DNA of 64,000 nt. Source: an uncultured Eubacteriales bacterium. Lineage in GTDB: Bacteria; Bacillota; Clostridia; Christensenellales; CAG-138. The notes below the pieces were generated by a model. The model made no database searches, was not told the origin of the DNA, and was given only the letters and a program-made list of their open reading frames with translations. The DNA is taken from the NCBI GenBank assembly GCA_902801845.1, contig CADCJW010000001.1, positions 142,376 through 206,375 of the forward strand. The letters run 5' to 3'. Below are positions 25,520 through 34,452 of this stretch, in pieces (the stretch's first letter is position 1; every line of letters begins with the position of its first letter). The translations under genes were made by a program, and so were the position numbers.

Positions 25520-26704
25520 TTATTCCTTTGCCATGCGGTAGATGTTGGCCATATCCTCCTCATACAGGACCATGGCGCTGCCCACCTTCCCGCCGGTGGC
25601 CAAAGCGCAGTTTTTGGCAAGCAGCCGGATCTCCTCCTCAGAAACGGCCTTGCCCAGCAGCTCCTTCAGGGTCACCGGCATGCCGATGGACCTGAAATAG
25701 TCCTCCATGGTGGCGATGCCCTCCAGGGCGGTCTCCTCGTCGGAAAGGCCCGCCTCCACGCCCATCACGTTCCGCGCGAAGCGGACGAACCGGGGCAGGC
25801 AGTTTTTGTAGACGTACCTTGCCCAGCTGGGCCAAACGGCGGTGAGCCCGGCCCCGTGGGTCACCCCATAGAGGGCCCCCAGCTCATGCTCCAGCCGATG
25901 GGAAGCAAAGTCGTTTCCATCGTTGCCGCAGCCGGTGAGGCCGTTGTGGGAAAGGCTCCCCGCCCACATGACCTCCGCCCGGGCCTCATAGTTCGTGGGG
26001 TCCTCGTGGAGAACGGCGGCGTACTTCATGACCGTGCGCAAAAGCCCATCCGCCAAAGCGTCCGTGATCTCCAGCTTGCTGCCGCTGGTGAAGTACCGTT
26101 CCATGGTGTGCATCAAAATATCGGAGCAGCCGGCGCAGGTTTGATAGTCGGGCAGCGTCAAGGTGAGCTCCGGGTCCATGATGGCGAACTTGGGCCGACA
26201 CAGGTCGCTGTTGTAGCCCCGCTTTTTGTCCTCATAGGAGATGACGCTGCTGTCGCTCATCTCGCTGCCGGAGGCGGCGATGGTCAATATGGTCCCAACG
26301 GGGATACAGGCCTTGGCTGTGCGGGTATGCTCATAGAGTTCCTTCACGTCATATTCCGGCTCCGCCAAGGCGTATGCGATGGCCTTGGCCGAATCGATGA
26401 CGGAGCCGCCGCCCACCGCCAGGATAAAGTCCACACCGTTCGCTTTTGCAAGTTCGATCCCTTCGTAGACCTTGTCAAGCTGCGGATTGGGCACCACGCC
26501 GCCCAGCTCCACATGAAAGACGCCCGCCTCATCCAAGGAGGTTTTCACCCGATCGATGAGGCCGGAACGCAGGGCGCTACGCCCGCCGTAATGGATGAGC
26601 ACCCGGCTGCCGCCGAATGCGCGCACCAGTTCCCCGGCCTTCTGTTCCGTCTTTCTTCCGAAAACCACCTTCGTAGGGGTATAGAGCGTAAAATCTCCGT
26701 TCAT
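25520..26704 (-). CDS. Iron-containing alcohol dehydrogenase (butanol dehydrogenase / YqhD-like)
   Basis: A 394-residue group III dehydrogenase, probably reducing aldehydes with NAD(P)H. N-terminal nucleotide-binding half has VGGGSVIDSAKAIA (about 97-110); metal ligands lie in CSDILMHTMERYF (Asp, His) and HRLEHELGALYGVTHGAGL (His, His). BdhA-like enzymes act in solvent or aldehyde metabolism; the substrate is not fixed by sequence. It has its own promoter and faces the ABC-F gene. Confidence 0.9.
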   Translation of the reverse strand: MNGDFTLYTPTKVVFGRKTEQKAGELVRAFGGSRVLIHYGGRSALRSGLIDRVKTSLDEAGVFHVELGGVVPNPQLDKVYEGIELAKANGVDFILAVGGGSVIDSAKAIAYALAEPEYDVKELYEHTRTAKACIPVGTILTIAASGSEMSDSSVISYEDKKRGYNSDLCRPKFAIMDPELTLTLPDYQTCAGCSDILMHTMERYFTSGSKLEITDALADGLLRTVMKYAAVLHEDPTNYEARAEVMWAGSLSHNGLTGCGNDGNDFASHRLEHELGALYGVTHGAGLTAVWPSWARYVYKNCLPRFVRFARNVMGVEAGLSDEETALEGIATMEDYFRSIGMPVTLKELLGKAVSEEEIRLLAKNCALATGGKVGSAMVLYEEDMANIYRMAKE

Positions 26705-26730
26705 AATCTGCCTCCCTGTTCATGATAAAA

Positions 26731-26760
26731 ACAGTATACTGTATTTGTCCTTATTTTCAA
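26731..26760 (-). promoter_or_regulatory. Promoter of the alcohol dehydrogenase with palindromic -10
   Basis: Minus strand TTGAAA (26760-26755), 16 bases, TATACT (26738-26733). The -10 lies inside the perfect palindrome ACAGTATACTGT (26731-26742), a possible operator. Confidence 0.6.
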
Positions 26761-26831
26761 AGGGGTAAACTAAAGATTTCTTCCCTATCCCTTTTCGTTT
26801 GCTATTTTTTTCCATAATAAAAAAACATGAC

Positions 26832-26860
26832 TGTACAAATCCTTTTTCATCTGATAAAAT
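26832..26860 (+). promoter_or_regulatory. Probable promoter of the BMP transporter operon
   Basis: TGTACA (26832-26837), 17 bases, TAAAAT (26855-26860). Weak -35; leaves a leader of about 115 bases. Confidence 0.5.
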
Positions 26861-26878
26861 ATCAACGACAAATATGAT

Positions 26879-26948
26879 GCGAGTATTGTTTCATGTCTTC
26901 GAATCCATATTTGTGCTGCACGGATTGTTAGACCGCCTATGGTCTCGC
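26879..26948 (+). promoter_or_regulatory. Leader with overlapping inverted repeats upstream of the BMP gene
   Basis: GCGAG (26879-26883) can pair with CTCGC (26944-26948); AATCC (26902-26906) with GGATT (26922-26926); AGACC (26930-26934) with GGTCT (26941-26945). The first and third share two bases, so they compete. No known riboswitch core is recognised. Confidence 0.3.
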
Positions 26949-26980
26949 AATAAACCAAATTAACAGGAGGAAGAAACTAA

Positions 26981-28171
26981 ATGAAACGCTTTCTGGCTAT
27001 CGTGATGTGCCTGCTCATGGTGTTTGCCGTCGTTGGCTACAACAAGGCCGCCAAGGCAGATACCGTCAAGGTCGGCTTCATCTGCCTGCATGATGAGCAG
27101 TCCACCTATGACCTGAACTTCATCAACGCTGCCAAAGCCGCCTGCGAGAAGCTGGGTGTCGAGATGATCCTGAAGACCGGCATCGAAGAAGGCATCGGCT
27201 GCTACGAGACTGCCGCCGACATGGCTGACTCCGGCTGCATCGCCGTCTTTGCCGACAGCTTCGGCCATGAGGATTACATGATCCAGGCTGCTCAGGAGTA
27301 TCCCAACGTGCAGTTCTGCCACTCCACCGGCACCAAGGCCCACACCGAGAATCTCCCCAACTACCACAACGCCTTCGCGGCCATCTATGAGGGCCGTTAT
27401 TTGGCCGGTGTGGTCGCTGGCATGAAGCTCAACGAGATGATCGAGGCCGGCAAGTTCACCGCAGAAGAAGCCAAGGTCGGCTACGTCGGCGCCTTCACCT
27501 ACGCCGAGGTTATCTCCGGCTACACTTCCTTCTTCCTGGGCGTCCGCTCCGTGTGCCCCACCGCCACCATGGAAGTCACCTTCACCGGTTCCTGGTACGA
27601 TCCTACCGCCGAGAAAGAAGGCGCTCAGAAGCTGATCCAGGACGGCTGCAAGCTGATCAGCCAGCACGCCGACTCCCTGGGTGCCCCCTCTGCCTGTGAA
27701 GAAGCCGGTATCCCCGATGTTTCTTACAACGGCAGCACCAAGGAAGCTGGCCCCAACACCTACCTGATCTCCTCTCGTATAGACTGGGAGCCCTACTATG
27801 AGTACGCCATCACCGCGGCCATGAATGGCACGCCCATCGACGTCGACTGGACCGGCACCATCGCCACCGGCTCCGTCAAGCTGACCGACCTCAACGACAA
27901 TGAAGGCGTCGTCGCCGCCGGCACCGCGGAAAAGCTGGCTGAGGTCCAGGCCGCTCTGGAAGCCGGCACGCTCCACGTGTTCGACACCGCCAACTTCACC
28001 GTCAATGGTGAGACCCTCACCTCCTACTTGGCGGATGTGAATACCGATCCTGCCTACACCCCCGACACCGAGGTCATCGCGGACGGTTACTTCCATGAGT
28101 CCGAGTTCCGCAGCGCCCCCTACTTCGATCTGCAGATCGACGGCATCACGCTGCTGGATACCAAGTTCTGA
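26981..28171 (+). CDS. BMP family (PnrA/Med-like) nucleoside-binding protein of an ABC transporter
   Basis: A 396-residue periplasmic-binding-type protein. After a signal peptide the mature part begins VKVGFICLHDEQSTYDLNFINAA and contains SFGHEDYMIQAAQEYPNVQFCH and the later DWEPYYEYAITAAMNG, typical of BMP lipoproteins that capture purine nucleosides. The lipobox position reads VVGY: Tyr20 (codon TAC 27038-27040) stands where the lipidated Cys is expected, while AKA-D (about 24-27) could serve signal peptidase I. First gene of a four-gene transporter, with AGGAGG upstream. Confidence 0.9.
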   Translation: MKRFLAIVMCLLMVFAVVGYNKAAKADTVKVGFICLHDEQSTYDLNFINAAKAACEKLGVEMILKTGIEEGIGCYETAADMADSGCIAVFADSFGHEDYMIQAAQEYPNVQFCHSTGTKAHTENLPNYHNAFAAIYEGRYLAGVVAGMKLNEMIEAGKFTAEEAKVGYVGAFTYAEVISGYTSFFLGVRSVCPTATMEVTFTGSWYDPTAEKEGAQKLIQDGCKLISQHADSLGAPSACEEAGIPDVSYNGSTKEAGPNTYLISSRIDWEPYYEYAITAAMNGTPIDVDWTGTIATGSVKLTDLNDNEGVVAAGTAEKLAEVQAALEAGTLHVFDTANFTVNGETLTSYLADVNTDPAYTPDTEVIADGYFHESEFRSAPYFDLQIDGITLLDTKF

Positions 28172-28188
28172 TCTGTTTCGAATTGACC

Positions 28189-28222
28189 AAAACGGGCTGC
28201 CAGACGGCAGCCCGTTTTCATT
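28189..28222 (+). terminator. Hairpin between the BMP gene and its ATPase gene
   Basis: A 13-bp perfect stem (28189-28201 with 28206-28218, loop AGAC) followed by CATTTTCC. Inside the transporter operon, it may lower expression of the membrane genes relative to the binding protein. Confidence 0.8.
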
Positions 28223-28337
28223 TTCCTGATTTGGCGCTCTCATTTTTTATTTACAAAAAACATTTGATATGATAGAATTTTTGTAAGGTCGGGCAGCAAA
28301 TTCACGCGTATTCGCTCGTCAGAAAGGATGTTATGCC

Positions 28338-29882
28338 TTGGAAGAAGCTGTAAGAAACGCCATCAAAATGGAAGGGATCACGAAGCGGTTCGGCAGTGTG
28401 GTCGCCAACAACGCCATCCATCTGGAGCTGCATGAGGGGGAGATCCTATCCCTGCTGGGCGAAAACGGCAGCGGGAAAACCACCCTCATGAATATGCTTT
28501 CCGGCATTTATTTTCCGGACGAGGGGCAGATCTACATCCACGATAAGCCGGTAGTCATCGCTTCTCCCAAGGACGCTTTCGACAACGGCATCGGCATGAT
28601 CCATCAGCACTTCAAGCTTGTGGACGTCTTCACCGCCACGGAAAACATCATCCTGGGGCTTCAGGATGAGGGCAAGATGAATCTGAAGGAAGCGGGCAAA
28701 AAGATCCGGGAGATCAGCCAGAAATACGGCTTTGATATCGATCCGGATCAAAAGGTCTACAACATGTCTGTCTCCCAGAAACAGACTGTGGAGATCGTCA
28801 AGGTCCTGTATCGCGGCGCGGACATCCTGATCCTGGACGAGCCTACCGCCGTGTTGACGCCCCAGGAGACGGATAGGCTGTTCGCCGTCATGCGCAACAT
28901 GCAGAAGGACGGCAAGTCCCTCATCATCATCACCCACAAGCTTCACGAGGTCTTGGAGGTCTCCGATCGGGTGGCCATCCTGCGCAAGGGCGAATATATC
29001 GGCGACGTGCTCACCAAAAACGCCGATCAGCAGAGCCTGACGGACATGATGGTGGGCCGCGCGGTGAGCCTGAACATCGACCGTCCCCTGCCTGTGGATC
29101 CCCAGCCCCGGCTGGAAGTCAAGGGGCTCACCGTTTTCGACGAGCTAGGGGTCAAGCGCCTCAAGGATATCACCTTCACCGCTTACAGCGGCGAGATTCT
29201 GGGCATCGCGGGCATAGCCGGTTCCGGGCAGCGGGAGCTGCTGGAAGCCATCTCCGGCCTCTACCCCATTGCCGAAGGCTCCATCACCTATCACAATCCT
29301 AAATCCGGGAAAACGGAGAACATGGCCGGAAAGGATCCTCTCGAAATACAGAAGGCCGGCATCTCCATGGCCTTCGTCCCTGAGGATCGACTGGGCATGG
29401 GCCTGGTCGGTTCCATGGGCATGACGGGCAACATGATGCTCCGCTCCTGGCGCAAGAACAAGGGCATCTTCCTGGACAAGAAGGAGCCGGAACGGGTCGC
29501 CAACAACGTCTGGAAGGAACTGGAGGTGGTCACCCCCAGCGTCGACTTCCCCGTGCGGCGTATGTCTGGCGGCAACGTGCAGAAGGTCCTTGTGGGCCGG
29601 GAGATCGCCCAGGATCCGGCGGTGCTCATGACGGCCTACGCGGTCCGAGGATTGGATATCAACACCTCGTATACCATCTACAATCTCCTCACCGCAGAAA
29701 AGATGAAGGGCGTGGCCGTCATCTATGTGGGCGAGGATCTGGACGTGTTGCTGGAGCTCTGTGACCGGCTGCTGGTCCTCTGCGGCGGGCAGGTCTCCGG
29801 TGTCGTGGATGCCAGGACCACGGACAAGCGGGAGGTCGGCTTGCTGATGACCCGTGTGGGAGGAAAGACCAATGAAAAATAA
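28338..29882 (+). CDS. Nucleoside ABC transporter ATP-binding protein (NupO/YufO-like, two ABC domains)
   Basis: A 514-residue sugar/nucleoside-type ABC ATPase with tandem domains. Domain 1 has Walker A GENGSGKTT (about 44-52) and Walker B ILILDEPTAVL; domain 2 has GIAGSGQRE (degenerate Walker A) and RMSGGNVQKVLVGRE. The late Walker B region reads VLMTAYAVRGLDIN. The start is TTG 28338 with AGAAAGGA ten bases upstream; an internal ATG at 28368 would remove ten residues. The 3' end overlaps the next gene by 11 bases. Confidence 0.9.
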   Translation: MEEAVRNAIKMEGITKRFGSVVANNAIHLELHEGEILSLLGENGSGKTTLMNMLSGIYFPDEGQIYIHDKPVVIASPKDAFDNGIGMIHQHFKLVDVFTATENIILGLQDEGKMNLKEAGKKIREISQKYGFDIDPDQKVYNMSVSQKQTVEIVKVLYRGADILILDEPTAVLTPQETDRLFAVMRNMQKDGKSLIIITHKLHEVLEVSDRVAILRKGEYIGDVLTKNADQQSLTDMMVGRAVSLNIDRPLPVDPQPRLEVKGLTVFDELGVKRLKDITFTAYSGEILGIAGIAGSGQRELLEAISGLYPIAEGSITYHNPKSGKTENMAGKDPLEIQKAGISMAFVPEDRLGMGLVGSMGMTGNMMLRSWRKNKGIFLDKKEPERVANNVWKELEVVTPSVDFPVRRMSGGNVQKVLVGREIAQDPAVLMTAYAVRGLDINTSYTIYNLLTAEKMKGVAVIYVGEDLDVLLELCDRLLVLCGGQVSGVVDARTTDKREVGLLMTRVGGKTNEK

Positions 29883-30966
29883 AAAAGCACTGTTTCACAT
29901 CGTAAAACGGGAGGCGCTCCCCTGGTATCAGGCATGGATGATCCGCGGCGCGGCCATCCTCCTCGCGTTGATCGTGTGCTCCCTCGTCACCATCATCGTC
30001 ACAGGCTTGAACCCGCTGTCGCTTTACAAAACCATGTTCTATGGGACATTCGGCACCAATCGAAAAACATGGGTCCTGTTCCAAAAGCTGGCGATCCTGC
30101 TGGGCATCTCCCTGGCTGTGACGCCCGCCTTCAAGATGCGGTTCTGGAACATCGGCGCTGAGGGCCAGGTCATGGCGGGCGGCCTTGCCTGCGCCTCCGT
30201 GATGATCACCCTGGGAGAGACCATTCAGTCGAACGCGCTCATGCTCTTGATCATGCTGGTGGTCAGCATAGCCGCCGGTGCCCTCTGGGGCTTTTTGCCC
30301 GCCTTCTTCAAGGCTCACTGGAACACGAACGAAACGCTGTTCACCCTGATGATGAACTACATCGCCATTCAGCTGGCCGCCTATTTCATCATCATTTGGG
30401 AGGTGCCCAAAGGGTCCGGCAAGATCGGCATCATCAATCAAAAGACCCGGATGGGATGGCTCCCCTATCTTGGCGGTAAGCAGTACGCCATCATCATCCT
30501 CCTTGTGGCGATCCTGACGATCCTGATCTTCATTTACTTGAAATACAGCAAGCAGGGCTATGAGATCGCCGTGGTGGGCGAAAGCGAACGGACGGCCCGG
30601 TACGCAGGCATCAAGGTGGAGCGGGTCATCATTCGGACCATGATCCTTTCCGGCGCTCTGTGCGGCTTCATGGGCATGCTGCTGGTGGGCGGCACGGACC
30701 ACTCCCTATCCACCGAGCTGGTGGGCGGCCGCGGCTTCACGGCGGTCATGGTGTCCTGGCTCGCAAAATTCAATCCCATCGTGATGATCCTGACTAGCTT
30801 CCTGCTGGTGTTCATGCAGCTGGGCGCCAAGGAGGTTGCCACCAACTTCTATCTGAACGAATCGTTCTCCGAGATCTTGACAGGCATCATACTGTTCTTC
30901 ATCATCGGCTGCGAATTCTTCATCACCTACAAGATCCAATTCGCCAAGAGCGGTAAGGAGGCATAA
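29872..30966 (+). CDS. Nucleoside ABC transporter permease 1 (NupP/YufP-like)
   Basis: A 364-residue membrane protein of the BPD_transp_2 family, with about nine spans. Conserved motifs: FWNIGAEGQVMAGGLA (about 88-103) and YAGIKVERVIIRTMILSGALCG (split here by position about 243-264). It pairs with the next gene to form the channel. ATG 29872 lies inside the end of the ATPase gene; GGGAGGAAAGACC serves as ribosome-binding site. Confidence 0.9.
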   Translation: MKNKKALFHIVKREALPWYQAWMIRGAAILLALIVCSLVTIIVTGLNPLSLYKTMFYGTFGTNRKTWVLFQKLAILLGISLAVTPAFKMRFWNIGAEGQVMAGGLACASVMITLGETIQSNALMLLIMLVVSIAAGALWGFLPAFFKAHWNTNETLFTLMMNYIAIQLAAYFIIIWEVPKGSGKIGIINQKTRMGWLPYLGGKQYAIIILLVAILTILIFIYLKYSKQGYEIAVVGESERTARYAGIKVERVIIRTMILSGALCGFMGMLLVGGTDHSLSTELVGGRGFTAVMVSWLAKFNPIVMILTSFLLVFMQLGAKEVATNFYLNESFSEILTGIILFFIIGCEFFITYKIQFAKSGKEA

Positions 30967-30968
30967 CG

Positions 30969-31964
30969 ATGTTGAATTTTCTTGTGACCTTTATCCCGCG
31001 AGCGATCATGCAGGGCATCCCTCTGCTCTACGGCAGCACCGGCGAGATCTTGACCGAAAAGTCCGGCAACCTGAATCTGGGCATCCCGGGCATCATGTAC
31101 ATGGGTGCCATCTCCAGCGTCATCGGCGCCTTCTACTATGAGACCTTTACGCCCAAGGGCGGCATGAACCCCTTCCTGGGCGTGTTGATCCCCCTGGTTT
31201 GCTGCTTGATCGGCTCCCTGCTGACCGGTCTTCTATACTGCTTCCTCACCGTTTCCTTGCGAGCCAACCAGAACGTGACCGGTCTTGCCATCACCACCTT
31301 TGGGGTGGGCTTTGCAAACTTCTTCGGCGGTTCGTTGATCAAGCTCTCCAACGCCGAAGTCCCCGCCATCGTTTTGGGCGGCACCAGCGGCTTTATCAAG
31401 ACCACCCTGCCCTTTGCGGACAAGACGGGCTGGTTCGGCCAGGTGTTCCTGTCCTACGGGTTCCTGGCGTATCTGGCCATCGTCATCGCTCTGGTCTGTT
31501 CTTACGTGCTCAAGCGCACCCGGACGGGCCTCCACCTGCGGGCTGTGGGCGAAAGCCCCGCCACCGCCGACGCCGCCGGCATCAACGTGGTCAAGTATAA
31601 ATACGTGGCCACCTGCGTAGGCAGCATGATCGCGGGTTTGGGCGGTCTATACTACGTGCTGGACTATTCCAACGGCATCTGGTCCCACAACGCCTTCGGC
31701 GACAGGGGGTGGCTCGCCATCGCCCTGGTCATCTTCACCATCTGGCGGCCCAGCGTGAGCATCCTGGCCTCCATCCTGTTCGGCGGCCTGTACATCCTCT
31801 ACCTCTACATCCCCACAGGCACGGAGATGGCCATCAAGGAGATCTACAAGATGTTCCCCTACGTCATCACCCTCCTGGTGCTGATCGTCGTGTCCCTGCG
31901 GAAAAAGCGGGAGGATCAGCCCCCTATGTCCCTGGGGCTCCCCTATTTTCGCGAAGAACGGTAA
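30969..31964 (+). CDS. Nucleoside ABC transporter permease 2 (NupQ/YufQ-like)
   Basis: A 331-residue membrane protein of the same family, with the signature EKSGNLNLGIPGIMYMGAI (about 24-42) and LRAVGESPATADAAGINV (about 181-198). It starts two bases after permease 1 and ends the transporter operon. Together with the BMP protein and ATPase it forms a complete importer, probably of purine nucleosides. Confidence 0.9.
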   Translation: MLNFLVTFIPRAIMQGIPLLYGSTGEILTEKSGNLNLGIPGIMYMGAISSVIGAFYYETFTPKGGMNPFLGVLIPLVCCLIGSLLTGLLYCFLTVSLRANQNVTGLAITTFGVGFANFFGGSLIKLSNAEVPAIVLGGTSGFIKTTLPFADKTGWFGQVFLSYGFLAYLAIVIALVCSYVLKRTRTGLHLRAVGESPATADAAGINVVKYKYVATCVGSMIAGLGGLYYVLDYSNGIWSHNAFGDRGWLAIALVIFTIWRPSVSILASILFGGLYILYLYIPTGTEMAIKEIYKMFPYVITLLVLIVVSLRKKREDQPPMSLGLPYFREER

Positions 31965-31977
31965 CCTACAAAAAACG

Positions 31978-32008
31978 AAGCAGCAGGCACCCCACCTGCT
32001 GCTTTTTC
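31978..32008 (+). terminator. Terminator of the nucleoside transporter operon
   Basis: AAGCAGCAGG (31978-31987) with CCTGCTGCTT (31995-32004), then a T run; also usable from the minus strand. Confidence 0.85.
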
Positions 32009-32019
32009 ATGTCCTAAGA

Positions 32020-32391
32020 TCATTCAACCGCTTCGAAAGAAGAAATGCTCAACCTGAACTGTGTGGGCGAGCACCCGTACCGTTTTTTGAACACGCGGGA
32101 AAAGTACAAAGCATCGCTGAACCCACAATCTTCGGCGACCTTGGCGATGGGCCGATTTCTCTTTTCATCCGAAAGCAGCTCCCTCGCCTTGTACATGCGC
32201 AGGTCGGTCAAGTATTCTAGCGGCGACCTGCCCAGCTCAGTTTTGAACAGCTTCCTCAAATAATCATAGTGGAGCGGAAAGGAACGAATGCTCTTTTCCA
32301 AGTCAAAATAGGGGTCGGCATAGCTTTCCAGGATCACGTCGCGAAGCTCTTCCACAGCCTTGGATAGGCCATCTTTGCTCCTGTCCTTCAT
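32020..32391 (-). CDS. Stand-alone AraC-type DNA-binding domain protein
   Basis: A 123-residue protein consisting almost only of the two helix-turn-helix motifs of AraC regulators (YDYLRKLFKTELGRSPLEYLTDLRMYKARELL and IAKVAEDCGFSDALYFSRVFKKRYG). The N-terminal sensory domain of usual 250-300-residue members is absent. It is not a remnant: AAAGGAGAGTAAGC supplies a ribosome-binding site and the preceding gene ends two bases before the ATG. It probably regulates its own operon with the esterase. Confidence 0.82.
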   Translation of the reverse strand: MKDRSKDGLSKAVEELRDVILESYADPYFDLEKSIRSFPLHYDYLRKLFKTELGRSPLEYLTDLRMYKARELLSDEKRNRPIAKVAEDCGFSDALYFSRVFKKRYGCSPTQFRLSISSFEAVE

Positions 32392-32393
32392 GC

Positions 32394-33251
32394 TTACTCT
32401 CCTTTTTCAGTTCCATCCTCGATGTGAAACCCCTGCTCCCATAAGAATCGAATGGCCTGTTCCGGCCAATCCAACACGCCGTCGCTCACTACCGGCAGGT
32501 TGTCCCGCCGATACACCAAATCGTCCGCCGTTGCTAAACCGTGCCGACCGTACGCATACACATGGAGAGAAAAAGGAATGTCCTTATCCGCCAAAGCACT
32601 GGCCAACTTCAACGTGCCGTCCACAGGCACGGAATCATCCGTCCGGGTATGCCAAAGAAAAACGGGCATCATATCCCGTCTGACCAGCCTATCCAGGGAC
32701 AAGCGCTCCATCAACGCCGGATCGTCCCCGCAAAGGCTCAAAAAGCTCTCATAATGGGTCCTGCCCTGAGAGCTGGAAACCGGATAACAAAGGATAAGAG
32801 CGTCCGGCCGGATCACCGACGATGGAGCGATATCCAAGACCTCCTCAGCATCATACAAGGTGCCCAGTGTCCCGCAGAGGTGACCGCCAGCGGAGAAGCC
32901 CAAGGCCGTGACCTTTTCAGGATCGACATGCAGGTCATTCGCGTTCTCTCGAATGAAACGCATGGCCATGGCCGCTTCCCGCAGGGAGGTGGGGAATCTG
33001 GCCGGTGCGCAAGAATAGGACAGTATGAAACAAGAAAAGCCGCGGCTGAGAAACCGCATGGCCACGGGCTCCGCTTCCCGGGGAGATACCCATTGATAGG
33101 CTCCTCCCGGCAAAATGAGGATCGCAGGAAACCTTCTGTTGGGATCGACTTTGCCGATGGGCTCTAAAGCATAGACCGATACCATGCCGCCATCGCCAGC
33201 CTTTGCTTGCGAAAAGTGCTGATATAAGTCGATGGTCTCCGTATGGATCAT
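32394..33251 (-). CDS. Alpha/beta-hydrolase, acetyl-esterase-like
   Basis: A 285-residue hydrolase. The oxyanion motif is LPGGAYQWVSPREAEP, the nucleophile lies in ALGFSAGGHLCG (Ser about 125), the acid in TDDSVPVD and the His in YGRHGLA. The family includes acetylxylan-type esterases and related carboxylesterases; the substrate is unknown. ATG 33251 is preferred because GGAGG is seven bases ahead; ATG 33257 is too close to that site. Followed directly by the AraC-type gene. Confidence 0.82.
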   Translation of the reverse strand: MIHTETIDLYQHFSQAKAGDGGMVSVYALEPIGKVDPNRRFPAILILPGGAYQWVSPREAEPVAMRFLSRGFSCFILSYSCAPARFPTSLREAAMAMRFIRENANDLHVDPEKVTALGFSAGGHLCGTLGTLYDAEEVLDIAPSSVIRPDALILCYPVSSSQGRTHYESFLSLCGDDPALMERLSLDRLVRRDMMPVFLWHTRTDDSVPVDGTLKLASALADKDIPFSLHVYAYGRHGLATADDLVYRRDNLPVVSDGVLDWPEQAIRFLWEQGFHIEDGTEKGE

Positions 33252-33314
33252 GTCCATGCCTCCACAAATCGCTTTGGCTTTTCAAAAGAAGTGCTTATCG
33301 AACTATCTAAATAA

Positions 33315-33343
33315 AGTATAGCTGCTTAAACAGCAGGTGTCAA
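33315..33343 (-). promoter_or_regulatory. Sigma-A promoter of the esterase-araC pair with spacer inverted repeat
   Basis: Minus strand TTGACA (33343-33338), 17 bases, TATACT (33320-33315). The spacer contains the inverted repeat CTGCT-TAAAC-AGCAG (33322-33336), a likely operator. Confidence 0.75.
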
Positions 33344-33386
33344 TTTGATTTGTTGTTTTTTTGGCTAAACAAAGCTTTTTTTCGCA

Positions 33387-33977
33387 TCATTCCATCCATG
33401 CGATTGCATCTAGGGGCCATATCCTGGCCACCACCTGTCCCACTATCTGCTCGACCTCCACACAGCCTATCAGCTTGCTGCGGCTGTCGATGCTGGTCTC
33501 CCGATGATCCCCCATTACAAACAGGCGTCCGGCAGGCACCTGGAACGGGAAGGACAGGTCACAAGCCCCGACGCACTTTTGAGACACATACGGCTCCTGG
33601 AGCACCTCTCCGTTCACATACACGTTCCCTTCCCCATCCATGTCCACCACGTCTCCCGGCAGGGCGATGACGCGCTTCAGGATGAGCCGACCCTTTGCAT
33701 ACATGCCGCACATGGCTCCCGGATGGATGACGTCAGGATGCCGCAGGATCAAAACGTCTCCGTCCCGCAGCGTGGGCTCCATGCTCCTTCCCGAGACCTC
33801 CAGCACCGGCATGAAGAGAATAAGGATCATCACGCCGGAGGTGACGATAAGCAAAAATCCGGCTATAAAGGAAGCGGCAGACCGCCTTCTATGGCTGCGC
33901 TGCTGAAGCTTCTTTCTTTCCTGCGCCACCTGCACCAGCGTCGGGAGCGCTTGTCCGCGACAGGTTTGAAAGCTCAT
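33387..33977 (-). CDS. lepB: Signal peptidase I
   Basis: A 196-residue type I signal peptidase, Gram-positive short form. One membrane span (about 34-55), catalytic Ser in VSGRSMEPTL (about 62-71), catalytic Lys in LILKRVIALPGD (about 99-110), and the GDHRETSIDSR box near 155. It overlaps the small coiled-coil gene by four bases (ATGA), so the two are translationally coupled. GGAGG-rich site upstream. Confidence 0.92.
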   Translation of the reverse strand: MSFQTCRGQALPTLVQVAQERKKLQQRSHRRRSAASFIAGFLLIVTSGVMILILFMPVLEVSGRSMEPTLRDGDVLILRHPDVIHPGAMCGMYAKGRLILKRVIALPGDVVDMDGEGNVYVNGEVLQEPYVSQKCVGACDLSFPFQVPAGRLFVMGDHRETSIDSRSKLIGCVEVEQIVGQVVARIWPLDAIAWME

Positions 33978-34261
33978 GCCCCCTCCTCCAGAGAATCCAA
34001 GTCCGTAGTCTGGGCAGGGGGTTGTGCATGGATGCCCTTTAGATACAGCTGCGCCGTCTCGTCCGCCGCCTCGAAAAGGCCGGATATCACCGCGGCGACC
34101 TCTGCCAATGAGCCGGCATTCTCCATTTGCAGCGATCGAGCATTCAGCCTCCTCTTTGCTTTGTTCAGCCTTCGCTCTAACTTTTCCGTCCTTCTTTCTA
34201 ACTCATAGATGACCTCGATCAGCTCCCGCCTGGAATAGTGACGACAGTCTCTGCTTCTCAT
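33974..34261 (-). CDS. Small basic/coiled-coil protein of unknown function
   Basis: A 95-residue protein. Residues about 10-45 (RRELIEVIYELERRTEKLERRLNKAKRRL in part) form a strongly charged helix likely to be a coiled coil; the C-terminus is Ala/Glu-rich. I do not recognise a family. It has GAGGTG ahead of the ATG and shares an ATGA overlap with the signal peptidase gene, suggesting a joint role in secretion. Confidence 0.7.
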   Translation of the reverse strand: MRSRDCRHYSRRELIEVIYELERRTEKLERRLNKAKRRLNARSLQMENAGSLAEVAAVISGLFEAADETAQLYLKGIHAQPPAQTTDLDSLEEGA

Positions 34262-34452
34262 GAAACACCTCGCATTTCTTCATCGTTGCCCCCACTATAG
34301 CAATCCGCTCTCCATTCATAAACGGTGAACTTTTCCGGAGCCTTGTCGCGATTTGACCCTTTTCTTTGGAAGTTGTCCCCCGCCTTCTCCCTCGACAGGA
34401 TATTAAGGAAGCGCCCACTTTTTTAATTTCCTGTGAGTTTTTGGCCGGAGAC
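34262..34452. other. Intergenic region between divergent genes
   Basis: A minus-strand TATAGT near 34300 is a possible -10 for the coiled-coil gene, with weak -35. Nothing else recognised. Confidence 0.4.

Noticed and set aside
26879..26948. Purine riboswitch
   Set aside because: The joining sequences and loop motifs of that class are absent; only short generic stems remain.
32020..32391. AraC gene as a truncated pseudogene
   Set aside because: It has its own ribosome-binding site and start codon placed right after the esterase stop, so it is an intact short gene.
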